64,000 nucleotides of DNA from Parapedobacter pyrenivorans (GCF_014636865.1 NZ_BMER01000001.1:2530718-2594717), one strand, 5' to 3'; shown: positions 36,932-45,800, counted from the stretch's first letter. Made by a program: numbers and translations. The notes: generated by a model not told the origin, from the letters alone.

Positions 36932-38875
36932 TTATTTTTTGGCACGTTTGGCGCTTTCTTCACCTTCCAACTGCTCTTTCAACTGTGCAAGAACATCAAG
37001 GTCGCCCAATGTAGACTTCTCGACAGATTCTTTCACTTTTTTCACTGCTGAAGAAGCTGCTTTGGCTTCCTTCTTGCGGTTGTTGAAATCCTCCATCCGT
37101 GCTTCCGCCCGTTGGTCTTCCCAGATACGGGAATGCGAGATGACTACGCGCTTGTTTTCCTTGTTGAATTCAATGATTTTGAAATCAGAGACTTCGTCTA
37201 GTTTCAACACGCTGCCGTCTTCTTTCACGCTATGTTTTGCCGGAGAGAATCCTTCAACGCCGTAAGGAAGTGCTACAATATTACCCTTTTCACCAACTTT
37301 GATGACCGTTCCCTGATGGATGGAATCAAGCGTAAAAATGGTTTCGAACGTATCCCAAGGATTTTCTTCCAATTGTTTGTGACCAAGGCTCAACTTGCGG
37401 TTTTCTTCGTCGAGCTCCAAGACGACAACCTCCAACTCTTCACCAACCTTGGTGAATTCATTGGGATGGTTGATTTTCTTCGACCAAGAGAGATCGGAGA
37501 TGTGGATCAATCCATCGATGCCTTCTTCCAATTCGACAAACACACCGAAATTGGTCATGTTTTTCACCACAGCTTTTTGCTTGGAACCTATCGGATAACG
37601 ATCAGCGATATTTTTCCAAGGATCTGGTGTCAATTGTTTGATTCCAAGGCTCATCTTGCGATCATCGCGATCAAGTGTAAGGATTTGCGCTTCCACTTCG
37701 TCGCCCACCTTCAGGAATTCCTGAGGACTACGCAAGTTCTGTGACCACGACATTTCGGATACGTGGATCAGGCCTTCCACTCCCGGAGTGATTTCTAGGA
37801 ATGCACCATAGTCGGCTACAGTTACGATTCGGCCTTTCACTTTTGAACCGATTTCCAATGTGGTATCCAATGACTCCCAAGGATGCTCGGTCAGCTGTTT
37901 CAAGCCGAGTGCAATACGTTTTTTCTCATCGTCGAAATCCAATACCACGACGTTGACCGTCTGATCGAGCTGCAATACCTCTCTCGGATGCTCGATACGG
38001 CCCCACGAAATATCGGTAATGTGTAGCAAGCCATCCACACCGCCGAGGTCGATAAATACACCGAAATCCGTGATGTTTTTGACCGTGCCTTCAAGTACCT
38101 GGCCTTTTTCGAGCTTGGAGACGATTTCGGATTTTTGGTTTTCCAAGTCGTCTTCGATAAGCACTTTATGTGATACGACTACGTTTTTGAACTCATGGTT
38201 GATTTTCACCACTTTGAATTCCATGGTTTTACCCACGTAAATATCGTAGTCACGTATTGGTTTAATGTCAATTTGCGATCCCGGCAAGAATGCTTCAACG
38301 CCTTTGATGTCCACAATAAGGCCACCTTTGGTGCGGCTCTTCACGAAACCATCAATAATGGTGTCGTTTTCAAGTGCTTCATTGATTTCTTCCCAAGATT
38401 TCTGGGTTTTTGCACGTTTACGCGAAAGCACCAACTGTCCGTTGGCATCTTCCTGTGATTCGACGAATACGTCTACCGCATCACCCACTTTCAGATCTGG
38501 GGTGTCACGGAATTCAGAAAGGGATACCAAGCCATCAGACTTGAAACCGATGTTGAGCACGACGTCCTTGTTGTTGATGGATACGACGATACCCTGTACG
38601 ATTTCACCCCTGTTTACGGAATTGAAGGTGCCTGCGTACAGGTCTTCTAATTTGGAGCGTTCCTCATCGCTGTAATTGCCGAAACCTTTTTCTTCTTTAT
38701 CCCAATCGAAGTCGTCATCGGGCGTACTCCAGGTGGTTGATTTGATTTCGTCAATAAACGTCGAATCGGCTTCCGACTCGATGTCTTCCTTTTCTTTCAC
38801 TAAGGTTTCCCCAGTGTCTTGAAGTTCAGCTGCTTTGGCTGCTAGTTCCTTTTCTGCTTCTTGTTTTTTTGCCAT
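36932..38875 (-). CDS. rpsA: 30S ribosomal protein S1
   Basis: A 647-residue S1 protein with an acidic N-terminal extension (about 1-80, rich in Glu/Asp) and six S1/OB RNA-binding repeats at roughly 90-160, 178-245, 263-330, 348-416, 433-500 and 520-588. Repeat signatures are LEGTVKNITDFGVFIDLGGVDG-like, for example VKNITDFGVFIDLGGVDGLL, with GLIHISDLSW and GLIHVSEMSW, and the linking phrase KRIALGLKQLTEHPWE. The C-terminal tail is lysine-rich. S1 helps mRNAs bind the 30S subunit; in Bacteroidota, where Shine-Dalgarno pairing is little used, this matters more. The leader is structured and carries an unusually good AAGGAG. A perfect terminator follows. Confidence 0.97.
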   Translation of the reverse strand: MAKKQEAEKELAAKAAELQDTGETLVKEKEDIESEADSTFIDEIKSTTWSTPDDDFDWDKEEKGFGNYSDEERSKLEDLYAGTFNSVNRGEIVQGIVVSINNKDVVLNIGFKSDGLVSLSEFRDTPDLKVGDAVDVFVESQEDANGQLVLSRKRAKTQKSWEEINEALENDTIIDGFVKSRTKGGLIVDIKGVEAFLPGSQIDIKPIRDYDIYVGKTMEFKVVKINHEFKNVVVSHKVLIEDDLENQKSEIVSKLEKGQVLEGTVKNITDFGVFIDLGGVDGLLHITDISWGRIEHPREVLQLDQTVNVVVLDFDDEKKRIALGLKQLTEHPWESLDTTLEIGSKVKGRIVTVADYGAFLEITPGVEGLIHVSEMSWSQNLRSPQEFLKVGDEVEAQILTLDRDDRKMSLGIKQLTPDPWKNIADRYPIGSKQKAVVKNMTNFGVFVELEEGIDGLIHISDLSWSKKINHPNEFTKVGEELEVVVLELDEENRKLSLGHKQLEENPWDTFETIFTLDSIHQGTVIKVGEKGNIVALPYGVEGFSPAKHSVKEDGSVLKLDEVSDFKIIEFNKENKRVVISHSRIWEDQRAEARMEDFNNRKKEAKAASSAVKKVKESVEKSTLGDLDVLAQLKEQLEGEESAKRAKK

Positions 38876-38924
38876 TAATTCATTTGTCTCCTTTTTCCCG
38901 ATTTTTATCGGGACTGCAAAGGTA
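38876..38924 (-). promoter_or_regulatory. rpsA promoter -7 box and structured 5' leader
   Basis: On the minus strand a -7 box TACCTTTG (38924-38917) is followed by the hairpin CCCGAT-AAAA-ATCGGG (38910-38895) and then AAAAAGGAGAC. After this come ATG-AAT-TAA, a two-codon reading frame whose TAA overlaps the rpsA ATG (TAATG). The -33 element is not clear. The leader would thus begin with a stem-loop directly before a purine-rich Shine-Dalgarno-like sequence, suitable for autoregulation by S1. The rest of the 275-base gap to the OmpA gene is AT-rich and without other clear signals. Confidence 0.45.
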
Positions 38925-39150
38925 TGAAAAACTTTTATTTATTTTATTTATAGGTAGTTGTTATTTTTATTTTGTTATTAGGGTTAACCTGCTTCTTTTA
39001 GGAGTTAGTTATTATTTAGCGCTGCATGTACTGTTTTCGTTATTGTCGAAGAATGAACGCCGGATTGCCGTCGGTAACTTGGTTTGGATATTTTTGGCAT
39101 CATGTTGGCATAATGGTAAGAAAAGATTGAAAACGAAAGGAGTGTATATT

Positions 39151-40077
39151 ATGAAACGATTATCACTATACATGGGATTAGCCATGATTGCGGCCACACT
39201 GTTACTGCCCGGATGCGTGGGTACAAGGAAATATCGAACACTGCAGGAAAACTACGATGCCGTACTTTTGAAAGAACGGGAGGTGAGCGCGCGTTATCAG
39301 GATGTGCAGCGTCAGCTTTCGTCGGCCAATACGCAGATAAAGAGCTTTGAAGACCAGCTCGCTTCGGAGCGCGCTAATGTAAAAGCGTTGCAGGACGCAC
39401 TCGACAAATGCCTATCTTCGACCAATCAAGGTAATGTAAATATCTCCAAGCTGGTCGATGAAATCAATGCTTCCAACCGGTATATCCAGCACTTGGTGAA
39501 CGCCAAGAATAAAAGCGACTCGCTCAACATGGTGCTGACCAACAACCTTACTCGCTCGCTAAGCAGGGAAGAAATGCAGGATGTAGATGTACAGGTACTA
39601 AAAGGGGTGGTGTACATTTCCCTTTCAGACAATATGCTATACAAATCTGGAAGTTACGAAATCTCAGAACAGGCAGGGGAAACACTCAGCAAGATCGCAA
39701 AGATTATCATGGATTACAGCGACTACGAAGTGCTAGTTGAGGGTAATACGGACAATGTGCCAATTTCGCAAACGAACATCCGCAACAACTGGGATTTAAG
39801 TGCCTTGCGTGGCTCGTCCGTTGTGCAAGCGTTGCAAAATGAATATGGCGTGGATCCTAAGCGTCTTACCGCCGCCGGACGGGGTGAATATAATACGGTT
39901 GCGAGTAACGATACTGAAAGCGGAAGAACGCGTAACCGCCGCACCCAAATCATCATTACCCCAAAGCTCGACCAGTTTATGGAGTTGATTGATAAAGCGC
40001 CTGAAAACGAGGCGACGACTGCTACCGACTCTGTACCCGCAGGTATGACGGAAGTGCTCCCCATCGAGCAACCGTAA
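39151..40077 (+). CDS. OmpA-family outer-membrane lipoprotein with coiled coil
   Basis: A 308-residue protein when started at 39151, where AAAGGAG (39137-39143) lies seven bases upstream and MKRLSLYMGLAMIAATLLLPGC is a lipoprotein signal (lipobox LPGC). The reading frame is open upstream but non-coding in appearance. Residues about 30-120 are predicted coiled coil (LQENYDAVLLKEREVSARYQ, then SFEDQLASERANVKALQDAL). The C-terminal OmpA domain (about 155-275) shows YKSGSYEISEQAGETLSKIA, VEGNTDNVPI, the NNWDLSALRGSSVVQALQ peptidoglycan-binding region and GRTRNRRTQIII. It tethers the outer membrane to peptidoglycan. The tail after the domain is short and acidic. It is divergent from rpsA and convergent with the histidine kinase. 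Confidence 0.92.
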   Translation: MKRLSLYMGLAMIAATLLLPGCVGTRKYRTLQENYDAVLLKEREVSARYQDVQRQLSSANTQIKSFEDQLASERANVKALQDALDKCLSSTNQGNVNISKLVDEINASNRYIQHLVNAKNKSDSLNMVLTNNLTRSLSREEMQDVDVQVLKGVVYISLSDNMLYKSGSYEISEQAGETLSKIAKIIMDYSDYEVLVEGNTDNVPISQTNIRNNWDLSALRGSSVVQALQNEYGVDPKRLTAAGRGEYNTVASNDTESGRTRNRRTQIIITPKLDQFMELIDKAPENEATTATDSVPAGMTEVLPIEQP

Positions 40078-40093
40078 CACCTCGCCAGCTAAA

Positions 40094-40145
40094 TTAAGGG
40101 GCATAAAAAAAGCCAATAGCTATTGGCTTTTTTTATGCCCCTTAA
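40094..40145. terminator. Bidirectional terminator: perfect 52-base palindrome
   Basis: The sequence 40094-40145 is exactly self-complementary (26 bases each side of 40119/40120), containing TTAAGGGGCAT, seven A, then GCCAATAG and its mirror. On each strand the GC stem GCCAATAGCTATTGGC is followed by seven T, so it can end both the OmpA transcript (plus) and the histidine kinase transcript (minus). It occupies nearly all the space between the two stop codons. Confidence 0.9.
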
Positions 40146-42275
40146 CTACTTATTGTCAAGTGCACGCATGATCGTCTTGACGATTTCGGCTTCGGTGAAA
40201 GGTTTCTCGATAAAACCATCAAAAAAAGCTTCAGCTTGATTTTCTTCCGCATATTTCAAGGTGGACATGTCAGCCGAGATGGCCATTACTCGTATTGCTT
40301 TGAACCGTTCTTCCCCGCGGATTTTTTCAAGCAACTCCAAACCACTCATGCCCGGCATGTTAATGTCTGTAATCACTAGATCGACCAAGTGAGCATTCAA
40401 GGAAACCAGTGCATCTTCACCGCTGTTGACGGTATGGATACTACCAACGTCCTTGAAAAACTGCTTCATAAGCAAGATATTGATCGGATTATCGTCCACA
40501 ACTAGGAGTCGGAGATTAGGGGGGAGGTCCGATAGTTTTGCCTTCCGCTGTTCGTGCGTTTCGATCCTACTATCCGAAAATGGGATGTCGGCAAAAAAAA
40601 TGGAGCCCTTCGCTGGCTTGCTCTTCACGCCGATGGCGCCACCTAATTCTTCAGCCATGATTTTGGATATATATAATCCCAGGCCGATGCCGCCCGAATT
40701 GGCATTGGTTGTGAAGTATTTACGGAATATCTGATGTCGGTCTTGTTCGTTGATGCCGATTCCGCTGTCTTCGATTTCGATATGTAAATTAGGTTGGCTG
40801 TCTGTGTTGGATAGTGATGCCCTAAAAATGATTTCACCTTTTTGGGTGTATTTAATGGCGTTGCTCAAGAAATTGGAGGCTATTTGCCGGATCCTAAATT
40901 CGTTACTCACCAAGCTCAGCCTTGGATCGATGTCAATTTCGGTATGCAGTAGCAAGTTTTTCAACTCCGCCTGGTTCTTATGCAGGGCTACGACATCCAG
41001 AAATGATCGGTTTGGTGAGAAATAATCCTTTGCGATGCTGCCTTTATGGGATGCTTCTAATTTGCTTAAACTCAGTATATCAGCGATGTTATTGCTGATG
41101 ATGTTGATGCTGTAATAGGCGGAATCGATTAATTTTTCATCAATCGCTTCGGAAGCAGCCCTATTCTTCAGCAAATCAATGATACCCAATAGGGAGTTGA
41201 GTGGGGTGCGGATTTCATGACTGATGTTCGCTAATACACTGGTTTTTTCCTCGGCAAGCTTGGAAGCATAATCCTTTTCAAGATGCAGCCTACGCTCGTA
41301 TGAACGGGCATAAAACTGATAATATACCAGCGCTACAATCATGATGAACATCAATATCAATGCAAAAATCAGCTGCTTGCCAAATAAATTTATGTTTTCT
41401 TTATAAAGTGAAAAATCACTTTCTTCCGCCTTGCGCAGGGTGTATACATCAAGTGTTTTGATGATTTCCATGCTTTCCTTCAGCCTATTCAGTAAATCGA
41501 TATTGGTCGTAATCAATTGCCTTTCCTTTTCCTGAAGTTGCAGAAAGGTCTGCCGCAGATTGGTGATACTACCCAAATACGATTGTTCTAACCCAGCTTG
41601 AGCCGCCGATAAATTATCACGCAGTACAGACATCCGTTCAACATCGAGACTATTATGTTCGCTGGAAATCACGATGGTGTCGTCTTTGGTGTTGAAAATA
41701 CGTTTGAGTAACCCTGGCCGTTTTCTTACAATGGTATCCTTCGTGATTGTTGTCGTGGTATCGCTCAAAACCTGATCGACGACAGACTCGACCTGGAGGG
41801 GGCGAACCGGTTTTAGATGATCATTGCTTAATAGACTCAAAGAATCATTGGTGTGCAACACAAGATGGTCCAGCTTTTTTTTGAGTGCAGCAAATTCCAT
41901 TGCGATTTTCTGTTGGTCTTCAACCCTCAGCATGGGGTTATTCAACGGATTATCCGAAAATGGTAGGGATTCTAATGAATCGACGAAGCTTTTGAGCAAA
42001 TTAAGCTTGCTGAGATATTTTGTATAACTGCTGTCGCTGAATTCCAATGTATAGAGGCGAAACGTGTTTTCTGCTTCGCTATAGGTGGAAAACAGGTAAT
42101 TCAGGTTGTCCGAACCGGCTTGCCGGATTTGATACGCTTCGGTCAGCTTCCGCTCAAGTACGCGGTATTGGCCATATTGATAGATGAAGACTGCCCCGAT
42201 AAAAAGGAACAAAACGACGAAGCTGCACAGTAGTAAAATTCTTACCGTTGGTGTATTTTTAGTGTTTTGCTTCAT
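40146..42275 (-). CDS. Hybrid sensor histidine kinase / response regulator
   Basis: A 709-residue hybrid two-component protein. TM1 is at 11-33 and TM2 at 302-321, enclosing a ~270-residue periplasmic domain that is mostly helical. The cytoplasmic part has HisKA with phospho-acceptor His353 (LANISHEIRTPLNSLLG), HATPase (N-box about 465-480, SNAIKYTQKGE; G-boxes DSGIGI and GGIGLGLYISK) and a C-terminal receiver domain (LLVVDDNPIN; phospho-acceptor Asp637 in VITDINMPG; Lys in FIEKP). There is no DNA-binding output domain in the chain, so it must signal through another protein or by phosphorelay. The signal sensed is unknown. A near-perfect promoter lies just upstream, separating it from the yihY gene. 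Confidence 0.95.
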   Translation of the reverse strand: MKQNTKNTPTVRILLLCSFVVLFLFIGAVFIYQYGQYRVLERKLTEAYQIRQAGSDNLNYLFSTYSEAENTFRLYTLEFSDSSYTKYLSKLNLLKSFVDSLESLPFSDNPLNNPMLRVEDQQKIAMEFAALKKKLDHLVLHTNDSLSLLSNDHLKPVRPLQVESVVDQVLSDTTTTITKDTIVRKRPGLLKRIFNTKDDTIVISSEHNSLDVERMSVLRDNLSAAQAGLEQSYLGSITNLRQTFLQLQEKERQLITTNIDLLNRLKESMEIIKTLDVYTLRKAEESDFSLYKENINLFGKQLIFALILMFIMIVALVYYQFYARSYERRLHLEKDYASKLAEEKTSVLANISHEIRTPLNSLLGIIDLLKNRAASEAIDEKLIDSAYYSINIISNNIADILSLSKLEASHKGSIAKDYFSPNRSFLDVVALHKNQAELKNLLLHTEIDIDPRLSLVSNEFRIRQIASNFLSNAIKYTQKGEIIFRASLSNTDSQPNLHIEIEDSGIGINEQDRHQIFRKYFTTNANSGGIGLGLYISKIMAEELGGAIGVKSKPAKGSIFFADIPFSDSRIETHEQRKAKLSDLPPNLRLLVVDDNPINILLMKQFFKDVGSIHTVNSGEDALVSLNAHLVDLVITDINMPGMSGLELLEKIRGEERFKAIRVMAISADMSTLKYAEENQAEAFFDGFIEKPFTEAEIVKTIMRALDNK

Positions 42276-42322
42276 GGTTAAGCGGCCGGTTCATAACAGG
42301 ACGGCCAAACGTTTTAGCGCGA

Positions 42323-42354
42323 CAAAAGTAGCCTAAAATTTCATGTATGGCAAA
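42323..42354 (-). promoter_or_regulatory. Consensus Bacteroidota promoter for the histidine kinase
   Basis: On the minus strand TTTG (42354-42351), a 20-base spacer and TACTTTTG (42330-42323) match the TTTG / TAnnTTTG consensus at every fixed position. It ends 47 bases before the kinase start codon and lies directly after the yihY stop, so the kinase has its own start of transcription. Confidence 0.65.
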
Positions 42355-42358
42355 ATTT

Positions 42359-43372
42359 TTAATCGCGATGGGTGCTGCGCTTGGTATTACCATCCACATT
42401 CTCGGATGTCGTAGTGGGTTTAAAGGTGTTAAATGTCCGCGGTCGCACAATTTTGATGCTTTGTTTGGAGAGCGCTATACTGGCATTGAGTTCGAATCCA
42501 ACAAGTAGGATGAGGGAATTGAGGTATAGCCAAATCATAATGACAATCAATGTGCCGATTGAACCGTAGAGCTTGTTATAAGCATTGAAATTGTTGATAT
42601 AAAATGCAAAACCCGAAAAAGTCAGAATAGCCAAGATGGTAGCCAGCATGGCACCCGGACTGAAAAGTCTCCATTTCCTCGACGACGCAGGGCCGAATTT
42701 ATAAAGAATGCTGACCGTTAGAAAATAGATGCCAAATAAGATTAGCCAGCGGGAGGCTGTGATGACAAAGCTCCAAAATGCCGCGTTAAACTCGATATTT
42801 TCGCGAAGGTAGCCAATTACATAGCCCGCAGCGGTAAAGATGGTCATCCCCACTGCCAGCGCCATGATAATCATTAATGTCAGACAGATGGCCACGAGTC
42901 GTTGCTGACCCCAGCTGCGACTTTCTATAATAAGTGAAGCTTTGTTGAACGCGAGCATCAATGAGCTTACACCGTTGGTTGCAAAAAATGTGGCCAAGAT
43001 AAAACCGATTGAAAGCAAGCCGCTGTTTTGGTTTTTCACAATGTCCTCCAGTGTGGACTCGACCGTTAGGAACGCATTTTCAGGTATTACCACCTCCATG
43101 AAGTCGAGTAGTTGCTCTTGAAAATTGTCAATCGGGATATAGGGAATGAGCGTAAACAGAAAAATGATGCCGGGGAAAATAGCCAACATAAAATTGTAGG
43201 CCAATGAGGAGGCTTTATTGAGGATGGCTTCGCGGGCGATTTCCTGGAAAAAAAAAGTGGCCACGGTATAAAGGGGCAACGCACCGAATCCTGGAAGGAC
43301 CACAATTTTAGTCCATTCAATAAATTGGAAATAAGGTCGGAATCTAAGTAAAGTGCGGTGAATCCAGTTCAT
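42359..43372 (-). CDS. YihY/virulence factor BrkB-family membrane protein
   Basis: A 337-residue integral membrane protein with about six hydrophobic helices. Family features include the early cytoplasmic segment ILNKASSLAYNFMLAIFPGIIFLFTLIPYI-like (A-x-SLAY-x-FMLA), GFILATFFATNGVSSLMLAFN, the FGPASSRKWRLFSPGAMLAT loop and the NNFNAYNKLYGSIGTLIVIM signature. It was once annotated as ribonuclease BN, which is incorrect; its function is unresolved, probably transport across the inner membrane. It follows the thioesterase gene by three bases and is the last gene of the PASTA - mltG - thioesterase - yihY operon. Confidence 0.93.
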   Translation of the reverse strand: MNWIHRTLLRFRPYFQFIEWTKIVVLPGFGALPLYTVATFFFQEIAREAILNKASSLAYNFMLAIFPGIIFLFTLIPYIPIDNFQEQLLDFMEVVIPENAFLTVESTLEDIVKNQNSGLLSIGFILATFFATNGVSSLMLAFNKASLIIESRSWGQQRLVAICLTLMIIMALAVGMTIFTAAGYVIGYLRENIEFNAAFWSFVITASRWLILFGIYFLTVSILYKFGPASSRKWRLFSPGAMLATILAILTFSGFAFYINNFNAYNKLYGSIGTLIVIMIWLYLNSLILLVGFELNASIALSKQSIKIVRPRTFNTFKPTTTSENVDGNTKRSTHRD

Positions 43373-43375
43373 TGT

Positions 43376-43783
43376 CTAGTCGAAATGTGTTTGCACCCGT
43401 TCCATAAAATCACGGGGAGCCATGCAGGGCTTGTTGCGCTTCATGTCTACAAAGACCAGGGTAGTGCTACCACTGTTGAGTAATTCGCCCCCTTGGTTAA
43501 ACAAATCATAGTCAAATCGAATTTTAACGCTGGGTTTTTCTTTCAAATACACCTTTACCGTGATTTCCTCATCATAGCGCGCTGGTTTTAAAAACCGGGA
43601 GTGCAGTTCCATCACTGGTAGCATGATGCCGCTTTCTTCCAGCGCTTTATATGAAAATCCTAAGCTTCGAAATAGCTCCACGCGGCCCACTTCGTAAAAG
43701 GTAGCGTAATTGCCATAATACACGTATCCCATCTGATCGGTTTCTGCGTATCGAACCCTTACTTTGGTTTCAAATGTGTACAT
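43376..43783 (-). CDS. Acyl-CoA thioesterase, hot-dog fold (4HBT/YbgC type)
   Basis: A 135-residue hot-dog-fold thioesterase. The YbgC-type motif YAETDQMGYVYYGNYATFYE holds the catalytic aspartate (in ETDQMG) and the start of the central helix (EVGRVELFRSLG). It hydrolyses acyl-CoA (or acyl-ACP) esters; chain length is unknown. Its start overlaps the mltG stop in the sequence TAATG, so translation is likely coupled to MltG. A link between acyl-CoA turnover and envelope genes is typical for YbgC relatives near cell-envelope operons. Confidence 0.92.
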   Translation of the reverse strand: MYTFETKVRVRYAETDQMGYVYYGNYATFYEVGRVELFRSLGFSYKALEESGIMLPVMELHSRFLKPARYDEEITVKVYLKEKPSVKIRFDYDLFNQGGELLNSGSTTLVFVDMKRNKPCMAPRDFMERVQTHFD

Positions 43784-44829
43784 TAGCGCTTGATGTTCCT
43801 TTCGTTGAGTGCCTGCTGAAACTTGCGCGCGTTGATATTGTGCTCCGCTTGTGTCACAGCAAAATTGTGGTAACCGGAAAAATCATCTTTTGCGCACATG
43901 TACAAATAATCGTGCTGTTGGTAGTTCAATGTCGCGTCAATGGAAGCAATGCTTGGCATCATGATGGGACCCGGCGGCAATCCCCGATATAAATAAGTGT
44001 TGTAAGGTGAGTCAGTGCGTAAATGTCGGTACAACACCCGGCGGATAGTGAAATCGTTGTTGGCAAAAATTACGGTGGGGTCGGCCTGAAGCAGCATGCC
44101 TTTGCGAAGCCTATTGAGGTATAGCCCGGCAATGGATGGCATTTCGTCGGTATGTAGGGCCTCTCCTTTGACAATGGATGCCAATACACCCACTTCTTGT
44201 GGACTGAGATTGAGCGCCGCAGCTTTTTCTCGGCGGTCGTCATTCCAGAACTTTTGATATTCTTCATTCATCCGGTCGGCAAAGCGCTCGATCGACGTAT
44301 TCCAGTAAAATTCATAGGTGTTCGGGATGAACATACTGAGAAAATTTTCGGTATTAAAGCCATAGCGAGTAGCGAGGCTATCGTTGTTGAGCAAGTTGAT
44401 GAAGGCAATGGAATCCGGTTCAAGCTGCTTCGCCAATACCGTCGCTAAATTTTCCTTGAGTCTTACGTTCTCGAAGCGGAGTTTCACTGGTTCTTGAAAA
44501 CCACCCCCCAATTTATTGATTAGCGTACGATTGTTCATGCCGGGTTCCAGTTTGTATTTACCCGGTTTTACGCGGCCGGGATAGTCCATCTTATTGGCAG
44601 CCCACCGGAAAGCAGCGGTATCATCAACGGCATGCAATTCCGATAGGTTGGTCATGATGTCTTCAAAATCCCAGTGCGTATAAATATACAGATACTCCGC
44701 TTCCGCAGTGACATTGGGGGCAAAAAATGCCTTGTAATATTTATAGGCTATTACGCCGCCTACCGCGATTACCATCGCTGCAACAATCAATAGTGTAGCG
44801 AACAGTCCTCTTCTCTTCTTTTTTTCCAT
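43783..44829 (-). CDS. mltG: Endolytic murein transglycosylase MltG (YceG)
   Basis: A 348-residue YceG/MltG protein, which cleaves nascent glycan strands in peptidoglycan and helps set strand length. The N-terminal membrane helix is LFATLLIVAAMVIAVGGVIAYKYY. The YceG catalytic domain (about 90-345) has KPGKYKLEPGMNNRTLINKL, VGVLASIVKGEALHTDEMPSIAGLYLNRL-like text and QADPTVIFA. The conserved catalytic glutamate is the one in VKGEAL; the first acidic position of the usual EKE motif is lysine here, as is tolerated in Bacteroidota. It lies 27 bases after the PASTA gene and is coupled to the thioesterase gene. Confidence 0.95.
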   Translation of the reverse strand: MEKKKRRGLFATLLIVAAMVIAVGGVIAYKYYKAFFAPNVTAEAEYLYIYTHWDFEDIMTNLSELHAVDDTAAFRWAANKMDYPGRVKPGKYKLEPGMNNRTLINKLGGGFQEPVKLRFENVRLKENLATVLAKQLEPDSIAFINLLNNDSLATRYGFNTENFLSMFIPNTYEFYWNTSIERFADRMNEEYQKFWNDDRREKAAALNLSPQEVGVLASIVKGEALHTDEMPSIAGLYLNRLRKGMLLQADPTVIFANNDFTIRRVLYRHLRTDSPYNTYLYRGLPPGPIMMPSIASIDATLNYQQHDYLYMCAKDDFSGYHNFAVTQAEHNINARKFQQALNERNIKR

Positions 44830-44856
44830 GTAAGCTTCTGCAATTTCTTTTTTATA

Positions 44857-45615
44857 TCACTGATTTGCAAGTGCAATATTAATGGGGGTACCTATGCTTA
44901 CTTTCGGGTCTCCCGGGGTAGGTGTTTGGGAGACGACTGTTGCACTGAGGCTGTCAGCTATCAGCCCCATGTAATTAACAGACCCCAATGTCAGCGAATT
45001 GCCTTGCAATGCAAATCTAACTTGCTCCAAAGTGAGACCGGTCAAATCCGGGATCTGTATTTCACTGGCACCACGGCCATCGCCCAATACCAGGTCTACT
45101 GTTGAACCTTTCGGGATCGGGCGTCCGGCGTTGAGCTTTTCACCGCCGAACTTAACATCTAGCACCACGTCACGGGCAATATCCGGTATGTAGATGGTGT
45201 CTCCTAATTTAACACCATAACTGTTTAAGATTGCACGCGCTTCCACAAAGGTCTTCTCCACAAGGTCGGGGAATGCTACTTCCGGCGCGGTACGGGTAAT
45301 GATCGTTAAGTATAACGTCCTGTTTTTCTTAACTTTAGTGTTTGGGTCGGGATCTTGCTCAATCACCAGGCCGGGTTTTTTATCTACCTGATAGACGGAG
45401 TCAAGGTCATATTCAAACCCTTGTGATTGTAATTTTTTCACCGCCTCATCGATTAGGATTCCCTTCAATTCGGGTACTAATACGGATTCGTTGTGGCGGG
45501 TGTAATGGCGGAGACCAAAAACGATGGCCAGAAAAAAGACAGTCAGCCCGATTAGGGCACCGATGAGATGTTTTCTGAAGATCTCTGTCCGTAGGTACTG
45601 GAGAAGTTTTACCAT
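44857..45615 (-). CDS. PASTA-domain membrane protein
   Basis: A 252-residue protein with one transmembrane helix (ALIGLTVFFLAIVFGLRHY, about 17-35) and three periplasmic PASTA repeats (about 44-110, 115-185, 188-250). Landmarks are VPELKGILIDEAVKKLQSQG, VIEQDPDPNTKVKKNRTLYLTI, FPDLVEKTFVEARAILNSYG and IPDLTGLTLEQVRFALQGN. PASTA domains bind peptidoglycan fragments or muropeptides. Here there is no attached kinase or transpeptidase, so the protein may be a scaffold or a regulator of MltG, encoded next in the operon. The N-terminal 16 residues are cytoplasmic. No strong promoter was recognised upstream. Confidence 0.9.
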   Translation of the reverse strand: MVKLLQYLRTEIFRKHLIGALIGLTVFFLAIVFGLRHYTRHNESVLVPELKGILIDEAVKKLQSQGFEYDLDSVYQVDKKPGLVIEQDPDPNTKVKKNRTLYLTIITRTAPEVAFPDLVEKTFVEARAILNSYGVKLGDTIYIPDIARDVVLDVKFGGEKLNAGRPIPKGSTVDLVLGDGRGASEIQIPDLTGLTLEQVRFALQGNSLTLGSVNYMGLIADSLSATVVSQTPTPGDPKVSIGTPINIALANQ

Positions 45616-45800
45616 GTTTAGTATTATGATTTCGCGCTATGTGCAATTTAACGTGATGTTAAGCAATATTAGCGCCATAGTTTGTACCCCGTAAACCAAA
45701 ACGAAGTATATTGGACAAAATTATTCGTTTTTCCGGGCATCGCAAATTATATTTCGTCTGATTGGCCATATTTCATTGGCTGTTGCGCGCAAACGATAAC

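Noticed and set aside
38869-39150. N-terminal extension of the OmpA-family frame
   Set aside because: It overlaps the start of rpsA; the lipoprotein signal and an AAAGGAG seven bases upstream both fix the start at 39151.
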